Shown here: in pieces, positions 26,658-34,496 of the stretch
Position numbering within the stretch: position 1 is the stretch's first letter
How the letters are laid out: each line of letters opens with the position of its first letter
DNA from: Clostridia bacterium
GTDB lineage: Bacteria; Bacillota; Clostridia; Oscillospirales; CAG-272
NCBI GenBank assembly: GCA_017463405.1
Contig: JAFTPJ010000146.1
Location: 1 to 36,552, forward strand
DNA: 36,552 bases
Direction: 5' to 3'
Translations under genes and position numbers: made by a program
The notes under the pieces: model-generated
Database searches by the model: none
What the model saw: the letters and a program-made list of their open reading frames with translations, nothing else
What the model was told of the DNA's origin: nothing

Positions 26658-27052
26658 ACACCGTCCTCCTCGATATCGTGCTCGAAAATCAGGTGCAGTT
26701 TGCCGCACTCGGTCTCGCTCGTCTCCCGTGCCCGCTCCTCACTGTATCCCAGCCGTCGCTTCATATAAGAATTGAGCAGTGTGGGAGAGGGGGAATGGTT
26801 AAGGAGCTCGTCCTCAAGCACGGTACGGATGCAGTCGAGTACCTCGGGATTCTTCTCCTCCAACCGTTCCAGCTCGCGTATGCCGATTCCGAGAAAACGG
26901 CAAAAGCCTGCCAGTGTAGGGAGCGCTTTATGAGATGCTCCGTGCTTTCCGTCCGTCTCGGGGGGCGATCGGCATTCCTCCACGTAGCTCTGCAGAGAAC
27001 GCAACAGCTGACGCTGTGCCGCAGGGCTTTCCAATTTCGGTTTCCGAATCAT
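26654..27052 (-). CDS. Phage terminase small subunit (putative)
   Basis: 132 residues, ATG at 27052 with AAGGAGG twelve bases upstream. It has a basic N-terminus, a helical segment with helix-turn-helix-like spacing (LPTLAGFCRFLGIGIRELERLEEKNPEVLDCIRTVLEDEL), an oligomerisation-type helix and an acidic C-terminal tail (HLIFEHDIEEDGV). Size, layout and the ATGA overlap with terL fit a small terminase, which recognises the packaging start site in phage DNA. Family membership is weak at the sequence level. Four 10-bp repeats lie about 80 bp upstream. Confidence 0.72.
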   Translation of the reverse strand: MIRKPKLESPAAQRQLLRSLQSYVEECRSPPETDGKHGASHKALPTLAGFCRFLGIGIRELERLEEKNPEVLDCIRTVLEDELLNHSPSPTLLNSYMKRRLGYSEERARETSETECGKLHLIFEHDIEEDGV

Positions 27053-27128
27053 ATCAGGGTTTCACCTCCTTGTGTTTGGTATTTTTTTTCGGCTCTCTCG
27101 GTGCCGGGCATATTCTACCATGTTTTGG

Positions 27129-27168
27129 AGTGCCATTTGGTGTCACCCAGTGCCACCTAGTGCCACTT
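27129..27168. repeat. Four tandem copies of a 10-bp repeat upstream of terS
   Basis: Plus strand units AGTGCCATTT, GGTGTCACCC, AGTGCCACCT and AGTGCCACTT follow each other with an exact 10-bp period, one per helical turn (core RGTGYCA). This is the spacing of protein-binding iterons. They could be a small-terminase packaging site, an operator or activator sites for the module promoter. Confidence 0.75.
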
Positions 27169-27193
27169 TTTTAAAAATTTTTTGAATTTTTTG

Positions 27194-27224
27194 AAAAAAG
27201 ACGGTCTTGGAGAGAGAATCCGTC
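27194..27224 (-). terminator. Weak terminator after ylbJ
   Basis: On the minus strand GACGG (27220-27224) and CCGTC (27200-27204) form a short stem, with a TCT/AGA inner pairing, followed by TTTTTT. It overlaps the ylbJ stop codon. The long loop makes it weak, so read-through into the phage module is possible. Confidence 0.5.
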
Positions 27225-28257
27225 ACAATCCTCCGGTGTTGCTAGAGGAGAGAAGGGCGGGGAATATATATATAAGGAGAGCAAGGAAGATGGCGGCGAG
27301 GATGGATTGAAAAAGCTTGGAGAGAAAATAAGGACGCAGGGAGAGGGCGCGCCCGTCGGTAACGGAGAGAATCTGACAATGAACCGAGAGCCCCGACCAG
27401 CCTGCGGCAGCGGCAGTGAGAATGGCGGCGACGGACGCATGATCCAGCGCGGCGGCTTGGCTGACACCGCCGGAGAGCTCGAGGATGGATGTGATTGCGG
27501 CGAGAACAAGTGAGGACGGGGAGAGAGGGGATAGGACGAGCTCGACCGTTCCCGTCAGCGCAGAGAAAAAGATCACGTACGCCGAAACCGAAAGGATACC
27601 CTCTGTCGCCGAACGAACGGCGTGCGTAAACAGAGGGGCGCCGCGCAGTGTGGGGGCGGACAGGGCGGCAAATTCATCGGGAGCATCGGCGGCGGAGTTT
27701 TTTTTGATCTGCGCGAGTACAAATGCGGTAACGAGCGACGCGGCGATGACTGATGCGTACAGCGCTATGCCGAATGTGCGACTTTCCCAGAGCGAGGCAC
27801 CGACCGCACTGATCAGAAAAGCCGAGGACGGTGCTCCGGAGATGCAGAGCACGCGCTCGCACTCGGATTTACTCATTTCACCGCGATCGTAAGCACTCAC
27901 GGCACAGCGCGCACCGATCGGAAACCCGCAGACAATCCCCAACAGAAACGCACAGCATCCCGCCTCCGAAAGTGCGAACAAACGCTTGATGGGCGTATAA
28001 ATACGGCGGATCAACGCTCTGCCGAAGCCTCCTGCGACAATCAGCTCGGAGAGTACCATAAAGGGAAACAGCGACGGGATAACCGTGCGTGCACAAAGAA
28101 GAAGCCCGCGCGTGACGTAGGCGATTGCCGCCTCGGAGTTGCGCAGGATTAGCAGCAGACAAAAGATCGAAAACAGCCCGAATACGATCTGATCCGCACA
28201 AAGGGTACGTGCGACGCGCTTTTTCCTCCGATGTGGCTTTGTTACCGCATTTGTCAT
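27223..28257 (-). CDS. ylbJ: Sporulation integral membrane protein YlbJ
   Basis: 344 residues, ATG at 28257 with GGAGG upstream. A polytopic membrane protein with about 8 hydrophobic spans. It has the family features IPSLFPFMVLSELIVAGGFGRAL, GCCAFLLGIVCGFPIGARC and CISGAPSSAFLISAVGASL. Length is slightly below the Bacillus protein (about 400). YlbJ is needed for spore cortex formation, made in the mother cell under sigma-E. Here it is divergent from yqfC, another sigma-E gene, so an 87-bp shared control region is likely. No clear sigma-E promoter could be read with confidence. The phage module lies directly downstream on the same strand. Confidence 0.9.
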   Translation of the reverse strand: MTNAVTKPHRRKKRVARTLCADQIVFGLFSIFCLLLILRNSEAAIAYVTRGLLLCARTVIPSLFPFMVLSELIVAGGFGRALIRRIYTPIKRLFALSEAGCCAFLLGIVCGFPIGARCAVSAYDRGEMSKSECERVLCISGAPSSAFLISAVGASLWESRTFGIALYASVIAASLVTAFVLAQIKKNSAADAPDEFAALSAPTLRGAPLFTHAVRSATEGILSVSAYVIFFSALTGTVELVLSPLSPSSLVLAAITSILELSGGVSQAAALDHASVAAILTAAAAGWSGLSVHCQILSVTDGRALSLRPYFLSKLFQSILAAIFLALLIYIFPALLSSSNTGGL

Positions 28258-28344
28258 TTTTTGTCCTCCGTATGCATAGAATGGTGATGCTTTTGATGCT
28301 ATTTTACGTGCGTAGGATGGCGTTTATGACCGGAGGTGAGAGAA

Positions 28345-28632
28345 ATGGAACGAAGGAACGGACGCCGATGGATTGCGGATCGGATGGTTAGGAATGACAT
28401 CGCCGTGTTGAACGGCGAGCGGCAGGCGACGGTATACGGATGCCGTCGCATTTTGCGCTATGAGCCAACGCGCATTTGCCTCGAACGTGTGCACGGACGC
28501 ATTTGCGTATGGGGCGAAGGACTGATCTGTACGGCGTTTTCCGCAGGCTGTGTGACGGTAGAGGGAGAGATCGGCGGCGTGCGATACTGCCGTGGCGCGT
28601 GCGGTACGTGCAGGGAGGGCAGAAGTCTATGA
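28345..28632 (+). CDS. yqfC: Sporulation protein YqfC (YabP/YqfC family)
   Basis: 95 residues, ATG at 28345 with GGAGG seven bases upstream; a GTG nine bases earlier overlaps that site and is rejected. The beta-rich core (VLNGERQATVYGCRRILRYEPTRICLERVHGRICVWGEGLICTAF) is that of YabP/YqfC, a mother-cell protein needed for sporulation. A Cys-rich tail (YCRGACGTCREGRSL) is unusual. The last bases overlap yqfD by 4 bp, as expected for the conserved yqfC-yqfD pair. Confidence 0.85.
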   Translation: MERRNGRRWIADRMVRNDIAVLNGERQATVYGCRRILRYEPTRICLERVHGRICVWGEGLICTAFSAGCVTVEGEIGGVRYCRGACGTCREGRSL

Positions 28633-29807
28633 ACTTGGCCTTACTGTTAGGAGGAAGTGTGACGCTTCGCACGGATGCGGAGAATCGTACGCACGTCCTC
28701 AATATCTGTCTTTCGGAGGGAATGCCATATGTCGATCTTTCGTGGGAGACGGACGGTGGCATTCATTTCCGTTGTCCGCTTTCCACCGCACGGCGTCTGA
28801 TGCGCATTTGCCGTGCACGCGGAATCTTCATTGAACGCGTCAGTGCAGACGGTATTCCGGAGATGATTCTGCGCTTACGCCGCAGGTGGGGATTGATCGC
28901 AGGGATGTTGTGCGCCATAGCAATGGTCGTGCTTTCGGGTATGTTTGTTTGGGACGTGCGTATTACGGGCAATGAGACGCTGCGGGAGGACGAGATCAAA
29001 ACGCTTTTGTCGGAGTGTGGATTTGGTGTGGGAAGCTATCTGCCGGATGTTCGTACAGGTGCGCTCGAAAACCGTGTGCTGATCGCCTCTGACCGTCTCT
29101 CATGGATCTCGGTGAATCTTGACGGTACGGTCGCACGGGTTCAAGTAATCGAACGTCGCGCGGCGGATTCGGATGCGTCCTCTGCACGTCCTGCAAATCT
29201 GGTGGCGGCGTGCGACGGGCAGATCGAGCTGATTCAGCTCTATCGCGGCGACGCAGCGGTGGTAATCGGTCAGGCGGTCAAAAAGGGTGAGCTTCTGGCA
29301 AGCGGCTTGCGCGAGAGCGAGCTGACGGGATTGCATATTACACGCGCCGCAGGCGAGGTGCTGGCACGCACCGAGCATGAGATTTGCGTTGAAATTCCGT
29401 TGGCATATGAGGAAAAATGTTTGGAGAAGGAAAAAATCGTCTCCGCAACACTCAAATTTTTCAATTTTTCATTAAAAATTTTCGAAAATACTGGAAATAC
29501 GGGGGAATTATATGATATAATAGAAAAGGAAATCGATCCGCCCGCCTTCGGTGCGCGACCGTTGCCGCTGTCGCTTTCCTTACAGGTTGCCGCGACCTAT
29601 ACCGCAGAGCCGCGCACACGTACGCACGAGGAGGCGCTGGCACTCGCCTACGACGCACTTGACGAGCGTTTGTCGGAGCTCCTCTCCGACGCGCAGATCC
29701 TCGCGAAAGCCGTTACCACCGAAATGACCGACGCCTCCGTTCGCCTCCGCGCGACCGTTACCTGTATCGAGGACATCGCTCTCGTGCAGGAGTTTGAGGT
29801 GGGATGA
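28629..29807 (+). CDS. yqfD: Sporulation protein YqfD
   Basis: 392 residues from ATG at 28629 (ATGA overlap with yqfC). It has a short cytoplasmic N-terminus, a transmembrane helix (WGLIAGMLCAIAMVVLSGMFVW, about 90-111), then an extracytoplasmic region opening with DVRITGNETLREDEI, SWISVNLDGTVARVQVIER, VVIGQAVKKGELLASGL, and a C-terminal RTHEEALALAYDALDERL region. This is the full YqfD layout. It is required for sporulation, in the mother-cell membrane around the forespore. An AT-rich stretch in the middle (29450-29530) encodes an Asn/Phe-rich segment. It precedes phoH, its usual partner. Confidence 0.92.
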   Translation: MNLALLLGGSVTLRTDAENRTHVLNICLSEGMPYVDLSWETDGGIHFRCPLSTARRLMRICRARGIFIERVSADGIPEMILRLRRRWGLIAGMLCAIAMVVLSGMFVWDVRITGNETLREDEIKTLLSECGFGVGSYLPDVRTGALENRVLIASDRLSWISVNLDGTVARVQVIERRAADSDASSARPANLVAACDGQIELIQLYRGDAAVVIGQAVKKGELLASGLRESELTGLHITRAAGEVLARTEHEICVEIPLAYEEKCLEKEKIVSATLKFFNFSLKIFENTGNTGELYDIIEKEIDPPAFGARPLPLSLSLQVAATYTAEPRTRTHEEALALAYDALDERLSELLSDAQILAKAVTTEMTDASVRLRATVTCIEDIALVQEFEVG

Positions 29808-29854
29808 AGGAGAAGGGGGGTTTTTGGGGGAAAGGAAAAATTCAGTTAAACCGA

Positions 29855-29922
29855 ACCCCGTCTTCAAAAGTTTTTGAAGATGGTTCGGGAGAAACTTTTT
29901 GAAAAAAGTTTTTCCCGAAAAA
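29855..29922 (+). repeat. Short double-hairpin repeat unit upstream of phoH
   Basis: CTTCAAAAGTTTTTGAAG (29862-29879) and a 17-bp stem (29884-29900 with 29902-29919) match the unit at 18871-18927 closely in sequence, order and spacing. It ends about 20 bases before the phoH start codon. Confidence 0.75.
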
Positions 29923-29942
29923 GAAAAAGCGAAAGGACGTTT

Positions 29943-30962
29943 ATGAACCGCAAAATCATCAAAATGGAGCACACCGATGCGACGGCGAAGATATTTGGAA
30001 GCTTTGACGCGAACGCACGTCGGATCGAAAGGCAATTTAACGTAACGCTACGCAACCGCGAGAGCGAGACGGGGGATTCGATCATCATTGAGGGCGAGGA
30101 CGAGGCGCTTGTGGAGCAGGCTGCGCGTTGCGTGTCGTACCTGCATGAGCTGTCCGCCAAGACAGAGGTGATCACTGACCAATCCCTGCAATACGCGCTG
30201 GACATGATCGCGGCTGGGCAGGATCGCGAGCTGGCATCGCTTGGCGATGCGTGCATCTGCGTGACCACGCGCGGCAAGCCCGTCAAGGCGAAAACGGTCG
30301 GACAGCAGAAATATATCGAAATGATCCGCAAGAACACGATTGTGCTCGGCGTAGGCCCCGCGGGAACGGGTAAAACCTTCCTTGCCGTGGCGATGGCGGT
30401 CAAGGCGCTGCGCGAAAAACAGATCACGCGCATCATCCTGACGCGTCCCGCGATCGAGGCGGGTGAGAAGCTGGGCTTTTTGCCGGGCGACCTGCAAAGC
30501 AAGATCGACCCCTACCTGCGTCCGCTTTACGATGCGCTGTTTGAGATGCTGGGTGCGGAGACGTACCAGCGGTTGGTGGAAAAGGGAACGATCGAGATTG
30601 CGCCCTTGGCTTACATGCGCGGTCGTACTCTGGACGATTCGTTCATCATCCTCGACGAGGCACAGAACGCAACGCCCGAGCAAATGAAGATGTTCCTCAC
30701 GCGCCTTGGGTTTAATTCCAAGGCGGTCGTTACGGGGGACCTGACGCAGACCGACCTCCCCAAGGGACAAAAGAGCGGTCTTGGCGCGGCGGTCAAAATT
30801 TTGGAAAACATCGACGACATCGGGATTCATTATTTCACCGATCGCGACGTCGTTCGCCATCACCTCGTGCAAAAGATCATTCAGGCATACGAAAAATATG
30901 ACCGCGACCTCGCGCGCCGCGAAGCTGAACGCAAGGCGGCTGCTGTTAAGAAGAAGATTTGA
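29943..30962 (+). CDS. phoH: PhoH-like ATPase (PhoH/PhoL family)
   Basis: 339 residues, ATG at 29943 with AAAGGA upstream. An N-terminal KH-like segment is followed by the PhoH ATPase domain: KTVGQQKYIEMIRKNTIVLGVGPAGTGKTFLAVAMAV (Walker A GPAGTGKT), ILTRPAIEAGEKLGFLPGDLQ, SFIILDEAQNATPEQMKMFLTRLGF (Walker B), and VVTGDLTQTDLPKGQKSGL. It lies between yqfD and ybeY as in most Clostridia and Bacilli. The family is an ATPase thought to act in RNA metabolism with YbeY; its exact reaction is not settled. Confidence 0.95.
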   Translation: MNRKIIKMEHTDATAKIFGSFDANARRIERQFNVTLRNRESETGDSIIIEGEDEALVEQAARCVSYLHELSAKTEVITDQSLQYALDMIAAGQDRELASLGDACICVTTRGKPVKAKTVGQQKYIEMIRKNTIVLGVGPAGTGKTFLAVAMAVKALREKQITRIILTRPAIEAGEKLGFLPGDLQSKIDPYLRPLYDALFEMLGAETYQRLVEKGTIEIAPLAYMRGRTLDDSFIILDEAQNATPEQMKMFLTRLGFNSKAVVTGDLTQTDLPKGQKSGLGAAVKILENIDDIGIHYFTDRDVVRHHLVQKIIQAYEKYDRDLARREAERKAAAVKKKI

Positions 30963-31401
30963 CGGAGTGGGGGATTTTGTGGGGAAAGGGAAAACTCTTG
31001 GAAGAGTTTTCCCTCTCCCCAACCCCCTCTCTCTTTCAGAACTTTTCACGAAAGCACGGCAGGCGAATGCGTGTCTCGACAACACGCACCCGCCCACCGT
31101 GGCGCTGTCGCGCAAAGTGGGGTCAAGATAGGGTATTTATCTGTGGTGAGTTTTAGGGGCAGGGACCCCAAAAACTTGCGGGAGCGAATGCGAAAAACTG
31201 TTAGATGAAGAAACAAATCCTGTGATCCGCAACGTGGCAGAAGCTTGTTCGCACAAGCAAAACTTTCACGAACGACATCAAAGCAGGAAAAATATAAATA
31301 ATCACTCTTGGAGGGTAGATAATCCCCCTTGTGAAAGTTCTTGGGGGTGTGGGGGAGCTTCTTTCAAGAAGTCCCCCACGAAAAAGAAAGGAGAAATCAA
31401 C
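30963..31401 (+). repeat. Structured intergenic repeat, copy A (between phoH and ybeY)
   Basis: 439 bases without a gene. Module 1 (about 30981-31127) opens with a long hairpin (30981-30999 with 31002-31020, one mismatch) and contains CACGG ... CCGTG pairing around a TGCGTGT/ACACGCA stem. Module 2 (about 31150-31379) contains a CAAAACTTTCAC (31258-31269) / GTGAAAGTTCTTG (31331-31343) inverted repeat and ends in a GTGGGGGA-type hairpin (31349-31379), 22 bases before the ybeY start codon. Module 1 recurs in copy B, module 2 in copies B and C. Confidence 0.8.
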
Positions 31402-31905
31402 ATGAGCAGAAAGATGAAATTAAAAATTTATTTTGAAGACAATCAGGAGACGATCGGTGTGACGTACAAGCTGAAGATGCTGGTACGTGATGCGGTGGAG
31501 GCGACGCTGGATTATGAGCAATTCGGGAATGTCTGCGAGGTATCGGTGACGTTCACGGACGACGCACAGATTCACGCTTTGAACAAGAAATTCCGCGGCG
31601 TGGACAAGCCGACCGACGTATTGTCCTTCCCGCTGTTCGACTACGAGGGGACGAGCGAGGAGCCGCCGGTGGACGAGATGATGGAGATGCTGGGCGACGT
31701 GGTGCTGTCATTGGAGACGGCACAGCGTCAGGCGACGGAATTCGGGCACAGCTTTGAGCGCGAGGTGGCGTTTTTGACGGTGCATTCGATGCTCCATCTG
31801 TTGGGTTATGACCATGAGACGGGCGAGGATGACGAGAAGGACATGCGGGAGCGTCAGCGCGCGATCATGGAGCGTCTGGGGCTTACGGTTGTATCCGAGG
31901 AATGA
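31402..31905 (+). CDS. ybeY: Endoribonuclease YbeY (rRNA maturation factor)
   Basis: 167 residues, ATG at 31402 with AAAGGAG; the frame is open further upstream through repeat A, which is not coding. The conserved zinc-binding motif HSMLHLLGYDHETGEDDEKDM holds the three histidines. Upstream are VSVTFTDDAQIHALNKKFRGVDKPTDVLSFPL, the typical core. YbeY is a metal-dependent RNase acting in 16S rRNA 3' end maturation and ribosome quality control. It follows phoH and precedes era in the conserved cluster. Confidence 0.96.
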   Translation: MSRKMKLKIYFEDNQETIGVTYKLKMLVRDAVEATLDYEQFGNVCEVSVTFTDDAQIHALNKKFRGVDKPTDVLSFPLFDYEGTSEEPPVDEMMEMLGDVVLSLETAQRQATEFGHSFEREVAFLTVHSMLHLLGYDHETGEDDEKDMRERQRAIMERLGLTVVSEE

Positions 31906-31913
31906 GGCACGGT

Positions 31914-32369
31914 ATGAAGCATTACGCAACCGACACAACGGGAAAGACCGAGAATTTTTTCACGCGCAACGTCAAGCTGATTACGTTTTTGATCTGCATC
32001 GCTGTGTTTCTGGGGATTTTCGGACCGTTGAGCGTGTTTCATATTTACCAATACTACGTGGAGATGCAGGAGGACGCGGCGTACGTTGACATGACCGTGG
32101 AGGATCTGCGCGCGCTGGCGAAGCGTGCCGAAACGCTGACCGAGAAGGATTTTGAGCGCTATTCGCGTGAGGATGGCGGCGATTGGACGGTCGGTCCCAA
32201 GACGGGCAGAATGTTTTACATACAGATCGGTGAGCGGTATCAGCTTTCCTGCATGATCGAGGTGCAGTCGAGACAGGTCGTGTATTTGTCGCTGTTGGAC
32301 GATGGGCGCGGAGAATCGTTCGATCTGTTGGACGATTCGGTTGATATCGATGAAATTTTGAAGTCGTGA
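31914..32369 (+). CDS. Single-pass membrane protein of unknown function
   Basis: 151 residues from the ATG at 31914, with GAGG six bases upstream; an ATG at 31902 overlapping the ybeY stop is in frame but has a poor binding site. A basic N-terminus, one membrane helix (LITFLICIAVFLGIFGPLSVFHIY, about 21-44), then an acidic outside or inside tail (YVDMTVEDLRALAKRAETLTEKDFERYSRED and a beta-rich C-terminus). I do not recognise a family. It sits where dgkA or cdd usually stands between ybeY and era; it shows no diacylglycerol kinase motif. Confidence 0.65.
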   Translation: MKHYATDTTGKTENFFTRNVKLITFLICIAVFLGIFGPLSVFHIYQYYVEMQEDAAYVDMTVEDLRALAKRAETLTEKDFERYSREDGGDWTVGPKTGRMFYIQIGERYQLSCMIEVQSRQVVYLSLLDDGRGESFDLLDDSVDIDEILKS

Positions 32370-32432
32370 CGTCGCACGTTTCTGCGGTGCGCTTTACGGT
32401 GGGGAATAAAAACTGAAGAAAAGGAAAAATAA

Positions 32433-33317
32433 ATGAAAAGAACAGGATTTATATCGATCGTCGGGAGACCGAACGTAGGAAAATCGACGTTACTCAACAG
32501 CATACTGGGTGAGAAGATCGCGATCGTATCGCCGAAGCCGCAGACGACGCGGACGCGCATTGCGGGTATTGAGACGCGCGGGGAGGATCAGTTTGTATTC
32601 CTCGACACGCCCGGTATTTTCAAGCCGCAGAACACGCTTGGCGACTTCATGGTCAAGGTTGCGAACAGCACGATGCAGGAGAGCGACGCAGTGATTCTCG
32701 TTGCCGACGCAGGCTACCGTCCGGGCGACGTGGAGGAGAAGATCATCGAGTACCTCAAAAAGAGCGGCACGCCCGCCGTTTTGGCGCTGAACAAGGTTGA
32801 CCTGTACCGTCGCGAGCAGATCGCCGAGGCGATCGTTGCGTATGCGGAGCTGTTTGATTTTCATGCCGTTGTGCCGATCTCGGCAAAACGCGGCAAGGCG
32901 GTGAACGAAATTCTGGACGAATGTGCAAAGCTCCTTCGAGAGGCGGACTGGTTCTATGAGGAGGACATGATCACCGACCAGCCCCAGCGGCAGATGGTGG
33001 CGGAGATCATCCGCGAGAAGATTCTGCGGACGCTGGACAAGGAGATCCCGCACGGCGTTGCGGTGGTGATCGAGGAATACCGCGACGAGGGCTCGATCGT
33101 ACGCATTCGTGCCGAAATCTTCTGCGAAAAGGCGTCACACAAGGGCATTCTCGTGGGCAAAAACGGCGAAACGCTCAAGCGCATCGGCTCCTACGCGCGC
33201 GAGGATATGGAAAAGCTGCTCGACGCACAGGTCTATCTCAATCTGTGGGTCAAGGTCAAGGAAAATTGGCGCGAATCCGCCCGCGGGATTCTCGATTTCG
33301 GATATACTGAGGAATGA
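32433..33317 (+). CDS. era: GTPase Era
   Basis: 294 residues, ATG at 32433 after AAAAGGAAAAATAA. The G1 motif is GRPNVGKST, G2 is PQTTRTR, G3 is DTPG (in FLDTPGIFKPQNTLGDFM), G4 is NKVD and G5 is SAKRG. The C-terminal KH domain has HKGILVGKNGETLKRIGSYAREDMEKLL. Length and layout are normal. Era binds 16S rRNA during small-subunit assembly. It is preceded by a 63-bp gap and followed by repeat B. Confidence 0.97.
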   Translation: MKRTGFISIVGRPNVGKSTLLNSILGEKIAIVSPKPQTTRTRIAGIETRGEDQFVFLDTPGIFKPQNTLGDFMVKVANSTMQESDAVILVADAGYRPGDVEEKIIEYLKKSGTPAVLALNKVDLYRREQIAEAIVAYAELFDFHAVVPISAKRGKAVNEILDECAKLLREADWFYEEDMITDQPQRQMVAEIIREKILRTLDKEIPHGVAVVIEEYRDEGSIVRIRAEIFCEKASHKGILVGKNGETLKRIGSYAREDMEKLLDAQVYLNLWVKVKENWRESARGILDFGYTEE

Positions 33318-33695
33318 GATTTTGAGGAGATAGGTGGATTTTGAGGGGAAAGGGAAAACTCTTGAAAGCGCTTTCCCTCTCCCCAAACCCCGCTCTCTTT
33401 CAGAAGCTTTCCCGAAAGCACGGCAGGCATGAGCGCGTCTCAACAACGCCCGCATACCCACCGTGTGCGCTGTCGTGCAAAGATGTTTCGAGATATGAGT
33501 TGCCCTGCGATCTGTAACGTGATCGATCCATGTTTACACAAGCAAAACTTTCACACACCAATCTTAAACAGGCATATTTTTGAATTCATACCCACGGAGG
33601 GTCGCCAATACCTCTTGTGAAAGTTCTTGAATAGAGCGTGGGGAAAGAAGTTTTCCCCACAAAAAAACACGACCAGAGGAAAGGAGCATTTCCCG
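33318..33695 (+). repeat. Structured intergenic repeat, copy B (between era and recO)
   Basis: 378 bases without a gene. Module 1 (about 33345-33482) aligns with copy A by eye at roughly 80% identity, including CTCTCTTTCAGAA, CGAAAGCACGGCAGGC and the CACGG ... CCGTG pairing. Module 2 (about 33505-33660) has CAAAACTTTCAC (33543-33554) / GTGAAAGTTCTTG (33617-33629) and ends in a GTGGGGAAA/TTTCCCCAC hairpin (33638-33646 with 33652-33660), 35 bases before the recO start. Confidence 0.8.
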
Positions 33696-34496
33696 ATGAT
33701 ACACGAGAGCGTAGACGGATTCGTGTTGCGCACGGACGATTATAAGGACAACAATCGGTATCTGTCGGTTCTGACCGCCGATAAGGGGAGAATCACGCTC
33801 CTGGCGAAGGGGAGCCGTTCGCTCAAGGGAGAGCAGATGGCGATCAGCCAGCCCTTCGTTTACGGCAATTTTGAATATTATAAGCGCGGGGATTTCAATA
33901 TCCTCAAGGGCGGCGTCTGCCACCGTAGCTTTCACGGCGTGAGCGAGGATCTGACCAAATACTACCTTGCCTGCTACCTGTGCGAGCTGATGCTGGAAAT
34001 GACAGACGAGGGCGAGGAAGCATATGAGCTGTTTCGCCTGACCCTCAACGCAATGCATGCGCTGGAGAAGGATCTGTTCCCGCTTTCGCTGATCAAGGGA
34101 GCGGTCGAGCTCCGAGCGGCGGCATTATCGGGATATACGCCCGATCTTTCAGGATGCGCCTTTTGCGGCAAGCACAATGCCGATCCATTTTATTTGCACG
34201 TAATGAACGGTCAGCTGATATGCGCGGACTGCTTGAAACGCATTGGCACACACCGTTATGCGCACTCCGATGAGGAGGTTCGCGCGGCAGAAACGATCGT
34301 TATGCTTTCTCCTGCGGTAACAGCCGCTGTGCGATATTGCATTGACGCTCCTCTGAATCGTCTGTTTTTGTTTTCCTTGGAGGATTCCACAGATCTTACA
34401 GCGTTTGCAAGATTGGCACAAACCTACATCCTTTCTCACCTCGGAAGAGGATTTCATTCATTGGCGTTTTACGAGAGCCTTGATACACCGTGTTAG
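33696..34496 (+). CDS. recO: DNA repair protein RecO
   Basis: 266 residues, ATG at 33696 with AAAGGAG. The N-terminal OB fold is MIHESVDGFVLRTDDYKDNNRYLSVLTADKGRITLLAKGSRS. A helical middle is followed by a zinc finger with CAFCGK and CADCL (about residues 152-176). Length is normal. RecO loads RecA on single-stranded DNA with RecR. It lies in the usual place after era. Confidence 0.95.
   Translation: MIHESVDGFVLRTDDYKDNNRYLSVLTADKGRITLLAKGSRSLKGEQMAISQPFVYGNFEYYKRGDFNILKGGVCHRSFHGVSEDLTKYYLACYLCELMLEMTDEGEEAYELFRLTLNAMHALEKDLFPLSLIKGAVELRAAALSGYTPDLSGCAFCGKHNADPFYLHVMNGQLICADCLKRIGTHRYAHSDEEVRAAETIVMLSPAVTAAVRYCIDAPLNRLFLFSLEDSTDLTAFARLAQTYILSHLGRGFHSLAFYESLDTPC

Noticed and set aside
27129-27168. 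CRISPR array or sigma-54 promoter
   Set aside because: The 10-bp units have no spacers, and TGGCAC on the minus strand is not followed by a TTGC box at the right distance.
20013-27222. Prophage attachment sites flanking the phage module
   Set aside because: I looked for direct repeats around 20013-20085 and 27053-27222 and saw none longer than chance; a computed search would be needed.
28258-28344. Sigma-E promoters between ylbJ and yqfC
   Set aside because: Expected from the biology of both genes, but no convincing -35/-10 pair could be read in the 87-bp gap.
29500-29530. Internal promoter in yqfD (TATAAT at about 29517-29522)
   Set aside because: The -10-like sequence has no -35 box and lies in AT-rich coding sequence; it is probably chance.
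31222-31401. Upstream extension of the ybeY frame (60 codons), and similar extensions of recO and phoH
   Set aside because: The extensions run through the structured repeats; strong ribosome binding sites precede the internal ATG in each case.
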